DNA of 64,000 bases. It comes from VAZQ01 sp963835165. GTDB taxonomy: Bacteria; Pseudomonadota; Alphaproteobacteria; Rhizobiales; Xanthobacteraceae. The notes below the pieces were generated by a model. That model was given only the letters and a program-made list of their open reading frames with translations, was not told the origin of the DNA and did not search any database. Numbering within the stretch: the stretch's first letter is position 1; each line of letters opens with the position of its first letter. Made by a program: the position numbers and the translations under genes. The DNA is taken from contig CAWIGD010000050.1 of NCBI GenBank assembly GCA_963835165.1, positions 42,508 to 106,507 of the forward strand, given 5' to 3'. Positions 1 through 8,893 of this stretch are shown one piece after another.

Positions 1-1
1 G

Positions 2-3000
2 ATCGCCGACTTCATCGCCGCACGCTATGGCAAGGCCCAGACGGTTGCTGCCGCCGTGGCTCTGATCGCGATCATCGGGACCATTCCGTATATCGCACTT
101 CAGCTCAAAGCAGTCTCGTCCTCACTCACGACGATCCTCGTGCATATCGGTCCCGCGAGTGGCGCGATGCAGCCGGTATTGGGCGACATCGCGCTGTACG
201 TGGCGGTGGCGATGGCGATCTTCGCCGTGCTGTTTGGCACCCGCCACATCGACGCAACCGAGCACCAAGACGGGTTGATGCTCGCGATCGCAACCGAGTC
301 GATTGTCAAGCTCGTTGCTTTCGTCGGTGTCGGCATATTTGTCACGTTCTGGATGTTCGATGGGCCGCTTGCCCTTTTTGCTCAAGCTCTGGAGCGGCCC
401 GACACCGCCGCGGTACTCACACGCGAGCCCGTGATCGGCACCATCCTCGCGATGACGCTGCTATCGCTGTTCGCCATCGTATTGCTGCCGCGTCAGTTCC
501 ACGTCACCGTCGTCGAGAACAATAGCGAGGCTGAGATCAGACGGGCCTCCTGGCTGTTCCCGCTCTATCTCGTCGTGATCAACCTGTTCGTCATACCGAT
601 CGCATTGGCCGGCCTGCTCACGTTCGCACCCGGGCAGGTCGATAGCGACATGTTCGTTTTGGCGTTGCCGCTTGCCGCGCATTCCGACCTGTTCACTATT
701 GCCGCTTTTGTCGGCGGGCTTTCGGCGGCTACCGCCATGGTGATTGTCGAATCGGTCGCGCTCGCCATTATGGTGTCCAATGACATTATCATTCCGCTCG
801 TGCTGCAGCGACGCGAAGCCCTGATCACGGGGCGCGACGATGTCGGGGGCCTGCTGCTCATCGTGCGGCGAATGGCGATCTTCGTCATCCTCTTCCTTGC
901 TTATGTGTACTACCGCCTGGCTGGCGATGCGCAGCTCGCCTCGATCGGTCTTCTGTCGTTTGCTGCCATTGCGCAGCTCGCACCCGCCTTCTTCGGCGGT
1001 TTGATCTGGCGGCGGGGGACCGCACGCGGCGCACTGGCGGGGATGACGGTCGGTATCCTGACCTGGGCCTATACGTTGCTGCTGCCCAGTCTGGCGGACG
1101 CCGGCATCGTCGGCCGGAGTCTGCTCGCCCAGGGGCCGTGGGGCCTGGCGCTGTTGCGGCCGGAGGCGCTCATCGGATTCGATCTGCCGCCGCTCGCCCA
1201 CGGTGTGATCTGGAGCCTTTTGCTCAATGTGTCGGCGTATGTGGTGTTCTCGCTCGGACGGGTACCCGCCTCGATCGAACGGGTGCAAGCCGACTTGTTC
1301 GTTCCTTCTCAGCTGACTCCGATCCCCCCGAGTTTCCGGCTGTGGCGTTCCTCCGTGACGATCGAGGAGTTGGTCACCACTGTCGCGCGCTATCTCGGGG
1401 AGGAGCGAACACGCACCTCTCTCGACAGTTATGCCCTGACGCGGGGTATCAGCATTGATCCAAAGGCCGAGGCCGACTTCGAGCTCCTGCGATATGCCGA
1501 GCATTTGCTTGCTTCGGCAATTGGCGCGGCCTCATCACGTCTCGTGCTCTCGCTGCTGCTGCGCAAGCGTACAGTCTCGACCAAGGCAGCTCTCAAGCTC
1601 CTGGACGATGCCAACGCTGCGATCCACTACAATCGCGAGATCTTGCAGACCGCGCTCGACCATGTGCGACAGGGCATTGCCGTATTCGACAAGAACCTGC
1701 ACCTCGTGTGCTGGAATCGCCAATTCGGCGAGATCCTCGCATTGCCTCCGCAGCTTACCCGCGTTGGCACCCCGCTGGATCACCTTCTGCGCTTCCACGC
1801 CGAACACAGCGCCTCCGACAGCGACGCAGCCGATGTGCTCGTGCGCGAACGGCTTGCGCGTTACGTCGCCAGCAGCGAGCCGTTTCTGGAGCGTTTCGCC
1901 GAACGCGATCTGGTCATGGAGGTACGCGCGAACCCGATGCCGGACGGAGGCATCGTCACGACCTTCACCGACATCACGCCGAGCGTCAAAGCGGCGGAGG
2001 AGCTCGAACGCGCCAACGAGTCCCTGGAGCGGCGGGTACGGGAGCGCACGGAAGAACTGACGCGCCTTAACACCGAGCTCGGCCGTGCCAAGGGCGAGGC
2101 CGAACAAGCCAACATCTCCAAGACCCGTTTCCTCGCCGCGGCGAGCCACGACATCCTACAGCCGCTCAACGCCGCGCGCCTTTACGTCACTAGCCTGGTC
2201 GAACGGCAAGGCGGCGGCAACGATGCCCAACTGGTCGGCAATATCGATGCTTCCCTTGATGCAGTCGAAGAAATATTCGGGGCGCTGCTCGACATTTCGC
2301 GACTCGATACCGGCGCCATGAAGCCGGAAATCGCGAACTTTCGGATGGATGAGTTGCTGCGCCAGCTCGAAGTCGAGTTCACGCCGCTCGCGCAAGAGCG
2401 GGGACTGAAGCTGCAATTCGTGCCCTGCTCGCTCGCCGTGGAATCCGATCGACGTTTGTTGCGCCGGTTGCTCCAGAATCTGATCTCCAACGCGATCAAA
2501 TACACCCCTCGCGGGCGCGTGCTCGTTGGCTGTCGGCGCCGCAGGCGCCGACTGCGCATCGACGTTTACGACACCGGCCTCGGCATTCCTTCATCGAAGA
2601 AACGGGCAATTTTCCAAGAATTTCACCGCCTCGACCAGGGTGCCAAGGTCGCGCGGGGGTTGGGGCTTGGCCTTTCGATCGTAGAGCGTATCGCGCGCGT
2701 TCTCGACTACAAGATCGGCGTCGTGTCGACGGTCGGCCGCGGATCGCATTTCTCGGTCGAGGCGCCGCTTTCAGCGGCCGTTCCCGTTAGGCAGCATCAG
2801 CGCGTGACTCGTGAGGTCGACCGCGTGCAACTTTCGGGCATCACGGTTCTGTGCATCGACAATGACTTGACGATACTCGATGGCATGGAAACGTTGCTCG
2901 GGGGCTGGGGCTGCCGGGTCTTCAAGGCGCCGGATCTCGCGACCGCCATAGCGGTCGTCGCAGAAGCCCAGATATCGCCTGACGGTCTCCTGGTAGATTA

Positions 3001-3220
3001 CCACCTCGACGACGGCAACGGTATAACTGCCATCAATGAGCTGCGTCGCCGCTTCGGTGCCAATCTCACAGCCATCCTGATTACAGCCGATCGGAGCCCG
3101 CATGTGCGCGAAGAGGCGCGTGCGAACGGCACCCAGCTGCTCAACAAGCCGGTTAAACCGGCCGCATTGCGCGCACTGCTGACACAATGGCGCATGCAAC
3201 GGGTCGCCGCGGCGGAGTAG
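2..3220 (+). CDS. SSS-transporter hybrid sensor histidine kinase, 5' end outside window
   Basis: The frame is already open at the left edge, so the true start lies upstream. About the first 420 visible residues are hydrophobic helices of the sodium:solute symporter fold. Then come a PAS-like domain (about nt 1630-2000), a coiled coil, a HisKA helix with ASHDILQPLNA (phospho-acceptor His at nt 2147-2149), a HATPase domain (N box NLISNAIKY, G boxes DTGLGIP and GLGLGLSIV, nt 2460-2770) and a C-terminal receiver whose likely phosphorylated Asp is in LLVDYHL (nt 2996-2998). This is the layout of CrbS/MxtR-type kinases, known in gammaproteobacteria to control acetate use with a LuxR-type partner. 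A regulator of that type lies convergently 54 bp away. The ligand here is inferred only. The kinase acts in the inner membrane. Confidence 0.9.
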   Translation: MADFIAARYGKAQTVAAAVALIAIIGTIPYIALQLKAVSSSLTTILVHIGPASGAMQPVLGDIALYVAVAMAIFAVLFGTRHIDATEHQDGLMLAIATESIVKLVAFVGVGIFVTFWMFDGPLALFAQALERPDTAAVLTREPVIGTILAMTLLSLFAIVLLPRQFHVTVVENNSEAEIRRASWLFPLYLVVINLFVIPIALAGLLTFAPGQVDSDMFVLALPLAAHSDLFTIAAFVGGLSAATAMVIVESVALAIMVSNDIIIPLVLQRREALITGRDDVGGLLLIVRRMAIFVILFLAYVYYRLAGDAQLASIGLLSFAAIAQLAPAFFGGLIWRRGTARGALAGMTVGILTWAYTLLLPSLADAGIVGRSLLAQGPWGLALLRPEALIGFDLPPLAHGVIWSLLLNVSAYVVFSLGRVPASIERVQADLFVPSQLTPIPPSFRLWRSSVTIEELVTTVARYLGEERTRTSLDSYALTRGISIDPKAEADFELLRYAEHLLASAIGAASSRLVLSLLLRKRTVSTKAALKLLDDANAAIHYNREILQTALDHVRQGIAVFDKNLHLVCWNRQFGEILALPPQLTRVGTPLDHLLRFHAEHSASDSDAADVLVRERLARYVASSEPFLERFAERDLVMEVRANPMPDGGIVTTFTDITPSVKAAEELERANESLERRVRERTEELTRLNTELGRAKGEAEQANISKTRFLAAASHDILQPLNAARLYVTSLVERQGGGNDAQLVGNIDASLDAVEEIFGALLDISRLDTGAMKPEIANFRMDELLRQLEVEFTPLAQERGLKLQFVPCSLAVESDRRLLRRLLQNLISNAIKYTPRGRVLVGCRRRRRRLRIDVYDTGLGIPSSKKRAIFQEFHRLDQGAKVARGLGLGLSIVERIARVLDYKIGVVSTVGRGSHFSVEAPLSAAVPVRQHQRVTREVDRVQLSGITVLCIDNDLTILDGMETLLGGWGCRVFKAPDLATAIAVVAEAQISPDGLLVDYHLDDGNGITAINELRRRFGANLTAILITADRSPHVREEARANGTQLLNKPVKPAALRALLTQWRMQRVAAAE

Positions 3221-3274
3221 CTGATCTTCGTTCACGCCGGCCCGCAAGCGCCGAAGGGTCGTGCCGTCGATAAA

Positions 3275-3946
3275 TCAATGCCCGACGCTTGCGGTCTGCG
3301 GCCATTGCCCGAGCTCGATTTTCGAGGCGGCGATCACCGCTTGCGTGCGGCTCTCGACACCGAGCTTTTGCAGGATCGCCGAGACGTGCGCCTTGACGGT
3401 CGCCTCGGACACACCGAGTTCGTAGGCAATTTGCTTGTTGAGCAGCCCCTCCGACAGCATCATCAGGACCCGCACTTGCTGCGGCGTCAACGACGCGAGC
3501 CGTGCCATCAATTCGGCGGTCTCGGCATCCGAGCCAGCACCCAGATCTATGTCGGCCGGCGTCCAAATGCCGCCCTCGAACACCCGAGCGATCGCTCCGC
3601 GCATCGCCTCGATGCCGAGCGTCTTGGGGATGAAACCCAGCGCTCCGAAATCCATGCAGCGACGGATCACCCCGGGATCGTCGTTGGCGGAGACCACGAC
3701 GATCGGTACGCTTGGATATTGCGCACGCAGATACATGAGCCCGGAGAATCCACGCACGCCGGGCATGGTCAGGTCGAGCAAAATGAGATCGACGTCACCA
3801 CCGCGCTCGAGCAGCTTCGCCACATCGTCGAAAGACCCCGCCTCGGCAATCTCGACGTTCTCGAACAGACCCGAGATCGCTTCGCGCAAAGCCCCGCGAA
3901 ACAACGGGTGGTCGTCCGCAATGACTAAGCGTGCCGATTCGCCCAC
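3275..3946 (-). CDS. LuxR/NarL-type response regulator (CrbR/ErdR-like)
   Basis: A 223-residue two-domain regulator. The N-terminal receiver starts ARLVIADDHPLFRGAL and has its phosphorylatable Asp in LILLDLTMPG. The C-terminal LuxR helix-turn-helix includes LTPQQVRVLMMLSEG, NKQIAYELGVSEATVKAH and a final Lys-Leu-Gly stretch. I place the start at GTG 3946 because GGAGG lies 7 bases before it; a GTG at 3955 is in frame but has no spaced ribosome site. It is convergent with the SSS-type hybrid kinase ending at 3220. The family pairing (CrbS/CrbR, MxtR/ErdR) makes it the probable phosphotransfer target; the regulated genes, by analogy acetate activation, are inferred. Confidence 0.88.
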   Translation of the reverse strand: MGESARLVIADDHPLFRGALREAISGLFENVEIAEAGSFDDVAKLLERGGDVDLILLDLTMPGVRGFSGLMYLRAQYPSVPIVVVSANDDPGVIRRCMDFGALGFIPKTLGIEAMRGAIARVFEGGIWTPADIDLGAGSDAETAELMARLASLTPQQVRVLMMLSEGLLNKQIAYELGVSEATVKAHVSAILQKLGVESRTQAVIAASKIELGQWPQTASVGH

Positions 3947-4213
3947 CCCCTTCACCTCCGCTCAGGATCGTTCTTGGACCGCATATGGCCATTCCCCACC
4001 AGCATACCACAGTTTCAATATGGTCGATCCCGCTCTCGCCTCAGCGCGTCGGAAACCCGCCGGACAAATGGCGGCGTGCACTTTTCGATTTTGCGGCTCG
4101 CCCGTCGGATAGCGAAGCCTGCTAGGGCAGGCATTATGACGCAGTGGAGTCTTTGCCCACGGCATGGACTTCACTGCCTGAGGACGATCCGTTGGACGCG
4201 ACAGGATCGGGGA

Positions 4214-4676
4214 TCACCGCTTGCTACCGATGAACTGCAGCATGATTTCGCGCCGGTGTGGGCGGGCGCGATGCTCGGCGACATAGATACCCTGCCAGGT
4301 GCCGAGAGCAAGCGCACCGCCGATCACGGGAACATGCATCGATACGTCGGTGAGCATGGTCTTGATATGCGCCGGCATGTCATCGGGCCCTTCGACGTCG
4401 TGGATCCAGCCGGCATCGGCAGGGGCGAGGCGATCGAGCGCGATCGTGAGATCGGCACGCACATCGGGATCGGCATTTTCCTGGATGACCGAGAGACGCC
4501 GATGTATGGCGCATGAAAAGGAATAGCGCGCCATCCTTCGCCTTGGCCTCGGCAATGAACCGTGCCACTTCGTGCGTAATCTCGGTGAAACCTTGACCAC
4601 GGGTATCAATCACGACCTTCGTCGTCGCAATGATCTCGGGCGAGACGGTGACGATGGGAGACGAGTGAGCACTCAC
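4214..4676 (-). pseudogene. yjbQ: YjbQ/UPF0047 family protein, frameshifted
   Basis: Two overlapping frames together make one intact YjbQ-family protein. The first runs from GTG 4676 to LFMRHTSASL. The second continues VIQENADPDVRADL and ends after GTWQGIYVAEHRA and a last IGSKR. One surplus G (CC on the plus strand, 4489-4490) separates them; removing it gives HTSASLVIQENADP, the usual family sequence. The family is small, cytosolic and described as a secondary thiamine-phosphate synthase activity. The conserved signatures HTSAS, DDMPAHIK and GTWQG are all present. Either the gene is inactivated in this strain or this is a base-calling error; the rest of the sequence shows no decay. Confidence 0.85.
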
Positions 4677-4698
4677 TGCCGGCTCGCCGCAGGCCAGA

Positions 4699-5163
4699 TC
4701 AGGTCTTATTCTGCATGTCCTTTTGCAGCGTCACGATCACTTCGACGAAGCGGCGCCACAACTTCTCAAAGAAGTTGACGACCTTATCGAGATCGGCATC
4801 GTTGGGCAGTTGCAGCCGCGGCGGCGCCTCCCTGACGGCCGGAGCCTCCGGCTTGACGGCGCCGGGAAGCGGCAGATTGCGTGCGATGAGCTCTTTCTTG
4901 AGCGCGGCGCTCTCGCCCTGAAGACGCGCGATTTCCGCCTCCAGGGCAGCCCGCTCGTCCGGTATCGCCTGACACGCCCACCCTACCGAACGCTGGGCGC
5001 ACATCGATACCTGGCCGGTGCGCCCGTCAAGCCGCACATATCCGTCATCGACGCGGTGGAAGGTGTACCGCGAGTCGGCCCCCTCCGGGGGCGGGCTTTG
5101 CGCCCAAGCCGTGGGCCCTACGAGAGCAATTCCGGCAAGGGTAAACAGAGCCATGCGGATCAT
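4699..5163 (-). CDS. Secreted/periplasmic hypothetical protein
   Basis: A 154-residue protein with a clear signal peptide (LFTLAGIALVGPTAWAQ, cleavage probably after AWA-Q). A region with the cysteines SMCAQRSVGWACQAIPDE follows, then a short coiled coil (about residues 72-92) and a Pro/Ala-rich linker. The C-terminal amphipathic segment is LDKVVNFFEKLWRRFVEVI. The start at 5163 is supported by AGGAG eight bases upstream. It lies 22 bp downstream of the yjbQ start on the same strand. I do not recognise a characterised family; similar short exported proteins occur in Hyphomicrobiales, and nothing points to a specific role. Confidence 0.75.
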   Translation of the reverse strand: MIRMALFTLAGIALVGPTAWAQSPPPEGADSRYTFHRVDDGYVRLDGRTGQVSMCAQRSVGWACQAIPDERAALEAEIARLQGESAALKKELIARNLPLPGAVKPEAPAVREAPPRLQLPNDADLDKVVNFFEKLWRRFVEVIVTLQKDMQNKT

Positions 5164-5518
5164 GAGGTCTCTCCTGCGTCGCTGTCCATGGACGATGGTT
5201 CTGCGCGGTGGCCAAAGGGCGCGCCGCCGTGCGAGCCGAAGCGGTCCTTTGGGGCGAGATTACCATCAGCGTGGTCGACGAAGAAATCGCAACATGCGGT
5301 TGCGGGCGGAGCGCCACAACGCGCCCCCGGACGCCCCTTGGAAGCAACCAAAACGGGCCTGCCGTGTCCTTCGCGAGGGGAGGATTTGTTTTGATTCATA
5401 TGGGCTTACCGCAGGCGCTCGGATTCTTGACTCGTATGGACCCAGTCAGTATGGTCCGCGCGGCCTTGGGGCGGCGGAAGTATCGCGATCTTGCCTGAAC
5501 CGTCGCGGGTGTCGAAGC
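5164..5518. other. Divergent intergenic region before the atp operon
   Basis: A 355-bp stretch between the divergent periplasmic-protein gene and atpI. No convincing coding region was seen. The plus-strand promoter listed separately at 5427-5455 is the only element I can point to. Confidence 0.5.
5427..5455 (+). promoter_or_regulatory. Candidate sigma-70-type promoter of the F0 ATP synthase operon
   Basis: TTGACT (5427-5432) and TATGGT (5450-5455) are separated by exactly 17 bp and lie about 65 bp upstream of atpI. The -35 matches five of six consensus bases and the -10 four of six. No start-site data exist, so this is a sequence-based proposal. Confidence 0.45.
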
Positions 5519-5893
5519 ATGGCCGACGACGCACGCGAAAGAGGCGATCGCAAACAACCTCCGCTTGACGAGGCGGCGCTCTCCGCAAGGTTCAAGCGTC
5601 TCGGCGAACGGCTCGGCCACGTCCATTCCGACCGTCCTTCCGAAAGTAGCGTGGGTCAACGCCCGACCGCCGACCCGTCGGCGATCGCGCGTGGCTTTCG
5701 GCTCTCGACCGAGCTCGTGGCCGGGGTCCTGGTCGGTGCGGCGGTCGGCTGGGTGATCGATCGCTGGCTGGGAATCTCGCCTTGGGGAATGATTGTGTTC
5801 TTGCTGCTCGGATTCGCCGCAGGTGTTCTCAACGTGATGCGGGCAGCGGGGGTGGTTCCAACTAAGACTTTGGACCCACCCGATTCGAATTGA
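5519..5893 (+). CDS. atpI: ATP synthase-associated AtpI/AtpZ-type protein
   Basis: A 124-residue protein with a charged N-terminal half and two membrane helices (STELVAGVLVGAAVGWVID and WGMIVFLLLGFAAGVLNVM), ending in a short polar tail. This is the AtpI/AtpZ form found as first gene of F0 operons in alphaproteobacteria, thought to help c-ring assembly or magnesium handling. The ATG at 5519 was chosen because the conserved part begins there (MADDARERGD). The next gene, atpB, starts 47 bp after the stop. No strong ribosome site is visible. Confidence 0.85.
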   Translation: MADDARERGDRKQPPLDEAALSARFKRLGERLGHVHSDRPSESSVGQRPTADPSAIARGFRLSTELVAGVLVGAAVGWVIDRWLGISPWGMIVFLLLGFAAGVLNVMRAAGVVPTKTLDPPDSN

Positions 5894-5940
5894 TGAAGAA
5901 AACCGCGCTTGCCTAACTAAGCGCTCGGCGAAGGCTGGTC

Positions 5941-6687
5941 ATGGATCCGATCCACCAGTTTGAGATCAAGAAGCTGTTTCCAATCGCTCATATTGGCGGG
6001 ATGGAAATCGCCTTTACGAATTCGGCGCTGTTCATGCTGATCGGGCTCCTCCTGATCCTGCTGCTCATGCTCGGTGCCACCAGTCCGCGCGCCCTGGTCC
6101 CTGGACGGCTGCAGTCGGTCGCGGAAATATCCTACGAATTCGTCGCAACGACGTTGCGAAGCACCGCCGGCACCGAGGGCATGAAATTCTTCCCCCTGGT
6201 GTTCTCGCTCTTCATGTTCATCCTCGTGCTGAACGTAATCGGCATCATTCCCTATACGTTCACGGTCACCAGTCACATCATCATTACGGTGTCGCTTGCG
6301 CTACTCGTCTTTTTCACGGTCATAATCTATGGCTTCTGGAAAAACGGCCTTCGCTTCTTCAAGCTGTTCGTGCCAAGCGGAATCCCGATTTACATTCTCC
6401 CGCTGGTGACGTTCATCGAAGTGCTGTCGTTTCTTTCCCGGCCGGTTTCCCATAGCGTTCGGCTGTTCGCGAACATGCTTGCCGGCCACATTACGCTGAA
6501 AGTGTTCGGCGGCTTCGTGACCATGCTGGGTGCGCTCGGCTTCCTCGGTTGGCTTGGAGCGGTCCTGCCGCTCGGCCTCACCGTCGCGCTCACCGCGCTC
6601 GAGCTGCTGGTTGCATTCCTGCAGGCTTACGTCTTCGCAATTCTCACTTGCATCTATCTCAACGATGCAATCCACCCGGGCCACTAA
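5941..6687 (+). CDS. atpB: F0F1 ATP synthase subunit a
   Basis: A 248-residue polytopic inner-membrane protein that forms the proton half-channels of F0. The essential Arg of the family is R174 in HSVRLFANMLAGH, within the highly conserved fourth or fifth helix. The N-terminal part (MDPIHQFEIKKLFP) is typical of alphaproteobacterial subunit a. Length and motifs are normal. It is followed by atpE after 37 bp, in the order I-a-c-b'-b, and functions with the F1 genes, which lie outside this window as expected in this order of bacteria. Confidence 0.97.
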   Translation: MDPIHQFEIKKLFPIAHIGGMEIAFTNSALFMLIGLLLILLLMLGATSPRALVPGRLQSVAEISYEFVATTLRSTAGTEGMKFFPLVFSLFMFILVLNVIGIIPYTFTVTSHIIITVSLALLVFFTVIIYGFWKNGLRFFKLFVPSGIPIYILPLVTFIEVLSFLSRPVSHSVRLFANMLAGHITLKVFGGFVTMLGALGFLGWLGAVLPLGLTVALTALELLVAFLQAYVFAILTCIYLNDAIHPGH

Positions 6688-6724
6688 CCCGCACTCTCGT
6701 CAAACCTCGAAAAGGAGATCTCTC

Positions 6725-6952
6725 ATGGATCCTCAAGCCGCAAAGATGATCGGCGCTGGTATAGCCTGCATCGGCATGGGCGGTGCCGGCGTGGGCGTCG
6801 GCACCATCTTTGGCCACTATCTCGCCGCCGCCTTGCGCAATCCCTCCGCGGCGCAGGGCCAGTTCGGCAACCTGATTTTCGGGTTTGCTGTCACCGAGGC
6901 GCTCGGCATCTTCTCGTTGCTGATCGCGCTGTTGCTGCTGTTCGCCCTCTAA
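6725..6952 (+). CDS. atpE: F0F1 ATP synthase subunit c
   Basis: A 75-residue hairpin of two membrane helices. Helix 1 is glycine-rich (GGAGVGVGTIFG) and helix 2 carries the proton-binding carboxylate E58 in GFAVTEALGIF. The polar loop reads ALRNPSAAQGQ. A strong AAGGAG (6712-6717) sits seven bases before the ATG, in keeping with the high c-subunit copy number. It forms the rotor ring of F0 and lies between atpB and the b' gene. Confidence 0.97.
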   Translation: MDPQAAKMIGAGIACIGMGGAGVGVGTIFGHYLAAALRNPSAAQGQFGNLIFGFAVTEALGIFSLLIALLLLFAL

Positions 6953-7013
6953 CATCCGACGATGATCCCAACGCCGGCGGCCTCGTGCCGCCGCGTAAGG
7001 TCCGGAGTTGTCG

Positions 7014-7568
7014 ATGGCTCAGAAGAGCGCGCAGCCGGCTGGAACTGTCGAGCATATTCCGTCAAGCGAGCATGGTCGCGGGTTCCCGCCGTTCGACGCG
7101 CAGACCTTCGCTTCTCAGCTGTTCTGGTTCGCGCTGGCCTTCATTGCCCTTTACCTGCTGATGTCCCGGGTGGCGTTGCCGCGCGTCGGCTCGATCCTGG
7201 AGGCGCGCCGCCAGCGTATCGAGAGCGATCTTGCGGAGGCGCAACGCCTTAAGGGCGAATCTGACGCCGCGATTGCGGCCAACGAGAAAGCATTGGCGGA
7301 GGCGCGCGGGCGCGCACAAACCCTTGCCAATGAGACCCGCGAAAAGGCGGCGAAAGCAGCCGAGGCTCGTCGCAAAGAGGTGGATGCAAAGCTCCAGTCC
7401 CGCATCGCCGAAGCAGAGAAGACAATTGCCGCGACCCGATCAGCCGCGATGGCGAACGTGCACGGCATTGCGAGCGACACCGCCCCCGCCATCGTCCAAC
7501 GGCTGGCCGGCATCACCCCGGCGACCGAAGAAGTCGCTGAAGCTGTCACGAACGTGCTCAAGCACTGA
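7014..7568 (+). CDS. atpF': F0F1 ATP synthase subunit b'
   Basis: A 184-residue protein. A low-complexity N-terminus precedes one membrane helix (QLFWFALAFIALYLLMSRVAL) and a long charged coiled coil of peripheral-stalk type (RRQRIESDLAEAQRLKGESD onward). The ATG at 7014 is preferred over a TTG at 7008 because GGAG lies seven bases before the ATG. Being first of the tandem b pair makes it the b' form of alphaproteobacteria and phototrophs. It forms a heterodimer with the next gene product. Confidence 0.93.
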   Translation: MAQKSAQPAGTVEHIPSSEHGRGFPPFDAQTFASQLFWFALAFIALYLLMSRVALPRVGSILEARRQRIESDLAEAQRLKGESDAAIAANEKALAEARGRAQTLANETREKAAKAAEARRKEVDAKLQSRIAEAEKTIAATRSAAMANVHGIASDTAPAIVQRLAGITPATEEVAEAVTNVLKH

Positions 7569-7576
7569 GAACGCCG

Positions 7577-8059
7577 ATGTTCGAAGCTGAATTTTGGGTC
7601 GCCGTAGCCTTCGTCATCTTCGTTGGCGTTCTCGGCTACTTTCAGGTGCATAAGCGTTTGCTCAAGAGCATCGATGACCGCCGCGATCGTATCAAGCTGG
7701 AACTAGACGAGGCGCGCCGCCTCAAAGCGGAGGCGCAAGCCTTGTTCGCCACCTACCAGCGCAAGCTGCAGGAAGCCGAACACGAGGCGCAAGCCATCAT
7801 TGCCGGCGCCAAGGCCGAAGCCGAGCGGCTTGCCTCCGAGGCAGAAACGAAGATCCAAGAGTTCGTCGAGCGGCACACGAAGATGGCCGAAAGCAAGATT
7901 TCGCAGGCCGAAGCGCAGGCGCTCGCCGACGTGCGCTCGGCCGCCGCAGAGGCTGCCGTTGCCGCCGCCGAACGGATTTTGACCCACGCCGTCAAGGGCA
8001 AGGTCGCCGACGATCTCATCGTCAAAGGCATCGCGGACCTCAAGGGCAAGCTTAATTAA
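7577..8059 (+). CDS. atpF: F0F1 ATP synthase subunit b
   Basis: A 160-residue stator-stalk subunit. The membrane helix is at the extreme N-terminus (FWVAVAFVIFVGVLGYF) and is followed by an Ala/Glu/Lys-rich coiled coil. It starts 8 bp after the b' stop, so the two are probably translated together. It is the last gene of the F0 operon here; an inverted repeat 58 bp downstream may end the transcript. Confidence 0.95.
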   Translation: MFEAEFWVAVAFVIFVGVLGYFQVHKRLLKSIDDRRDRIKLELDEARRLKAEAQALFATYQRKLQEAEHEAQAIIAGAKAEAERLASEAETKIQEFVERHTKMAESKISQAEAQALADVRSAAAEAAVAAAERILTHAVKGKVADDLIVKGIADLKGKLN

Positions 8060-8117
8060 GCTCTTTCCGCGCTTCCCTTCCCACGCAAGAAACTGTGCAA
8101 AAGAATCCTGCGGTGGC

Positions 8118-8138
8118 GTGGCGCCCGAGTTTCGCCAC
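8118..8138 (+). terminator. Possible hairpin terminator after atpF
   Basis: GTGGCG (8118-8123) can pair with CGCCAC (8133-8138) around a 9-base loop. No continuous T-run follows, so this is a weak candidate. Confidence 0.3.
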
Positions 8139-8223
8139 TTGCGCGCAATTCTTATTACAGATGTCTTGATTCGTCGGACAGCCGGATTTGGGCGACGTCG
8201 GAGGGCGCGGTGGGGCGATTTCC

Positions 8224-8877
8224 GTGATCATTTTCGATTGCAACGGCGTGCTGGTCGACAGTGAACAAGTCGCTGCAACAGCAGCCGCGCACGAATTCAA
8301 GCGGGTCGGAATTCCGATCACATCCGAACTCGTGATGCGCTATTTCCTCGGACGCCGGCCGGCGGATATGTTTGCCGCTGTGGAAGCGGCGACCCGCCGG
8401 GAGTTGCCCGCGCATTTCGCCGATACCGTCGCGGCGGCGACCTTGGACCGCTTGCGCGTGGAGTTGCGCGCCATGCCGCACGCCGCGCACGCGCTGACTT
8501 GGTTACGGGGACCGAAATGCGTGGCTTCGTCCTCGAGCCGCGATCGCATCCGGGTGAGCCTAGAAATCACCGGCCTGGCGCGGTTTTTCGATTTTCAGTT
8601 TTCCGCCAGCGAGGTGGCGAATGGCAAGCCCGCGCCCGACCTGTTCCTGCATGCAGCGGTGCGGATGGGGGCTAAAGCCTGCGATTGTATTGTGGTCGAG
8701 GATTCGCCGGCTGGTGTGACAGCCGCCACCACGGCGGGCATGGCAGCTATTGGGTTTGTCGGCGGCAGCCATGCGGCTGCCCCGCTCGGCGAGCAGTTGA
8801 TCCAAGCAGGCGCGCGCGCCGTCGTTGCCGATCTGCGACATCTGAAGAGCACCGTGGTCAGCCTGCGAGGGTGGTAG
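8224..8877 (+). CDS. HAD-superfamily phosphatase-like protein with altered DxD motif
   Basis: A beta-phosphoglucomutase-like HAD protein of 217 residues (from GTG 8224; a TTG at 8188 would add 12 residues). Motif I reads FDCNGVLVDSE, where the family normally has DCDG: the second Asp, the general acid/base of HAD phosphatases, is Asn. The other motifs are intact: SSSS (motif II), NGKPAPDLF (Lys, motif III) and VVEDSPAGVTAA (motif IV acid). The fold is therefore complete, but catalysis may be weak or changed. The gene stands alone between the atp operon and a convergent lipoprotein gene. The substrate cannot be told. Confidence 0.8.
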   Translation: MIIFDCNGVLVDSEQVAATAAAHEFKRVGIPITSELVMRYFLGRRPADMFAAVEAATRRELPAHFADTVAAATLDRLRVELRAMPHAAHALTWLRGPKCVASSSSRDRIRVSLEITGLARFFDFQFSASEVANGKPAPDLFLHAAVRMGAKACDCIVVEDSPAGVTAATTAGMAAIGFVGGSHAAAPLGEQLIQAGARAVVADLRHLKSTVVSLRGW

Positions 8878-8893
8878 CTTACGCTAGCAACGC

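Noticed and set aside
461..1504. A minus-strand open frame of 347 codons over the hybrid kinase
   Set aside because: Composition is Gln/Arg/Asp-rich noise and the other strand has a clear transporter-kinase.
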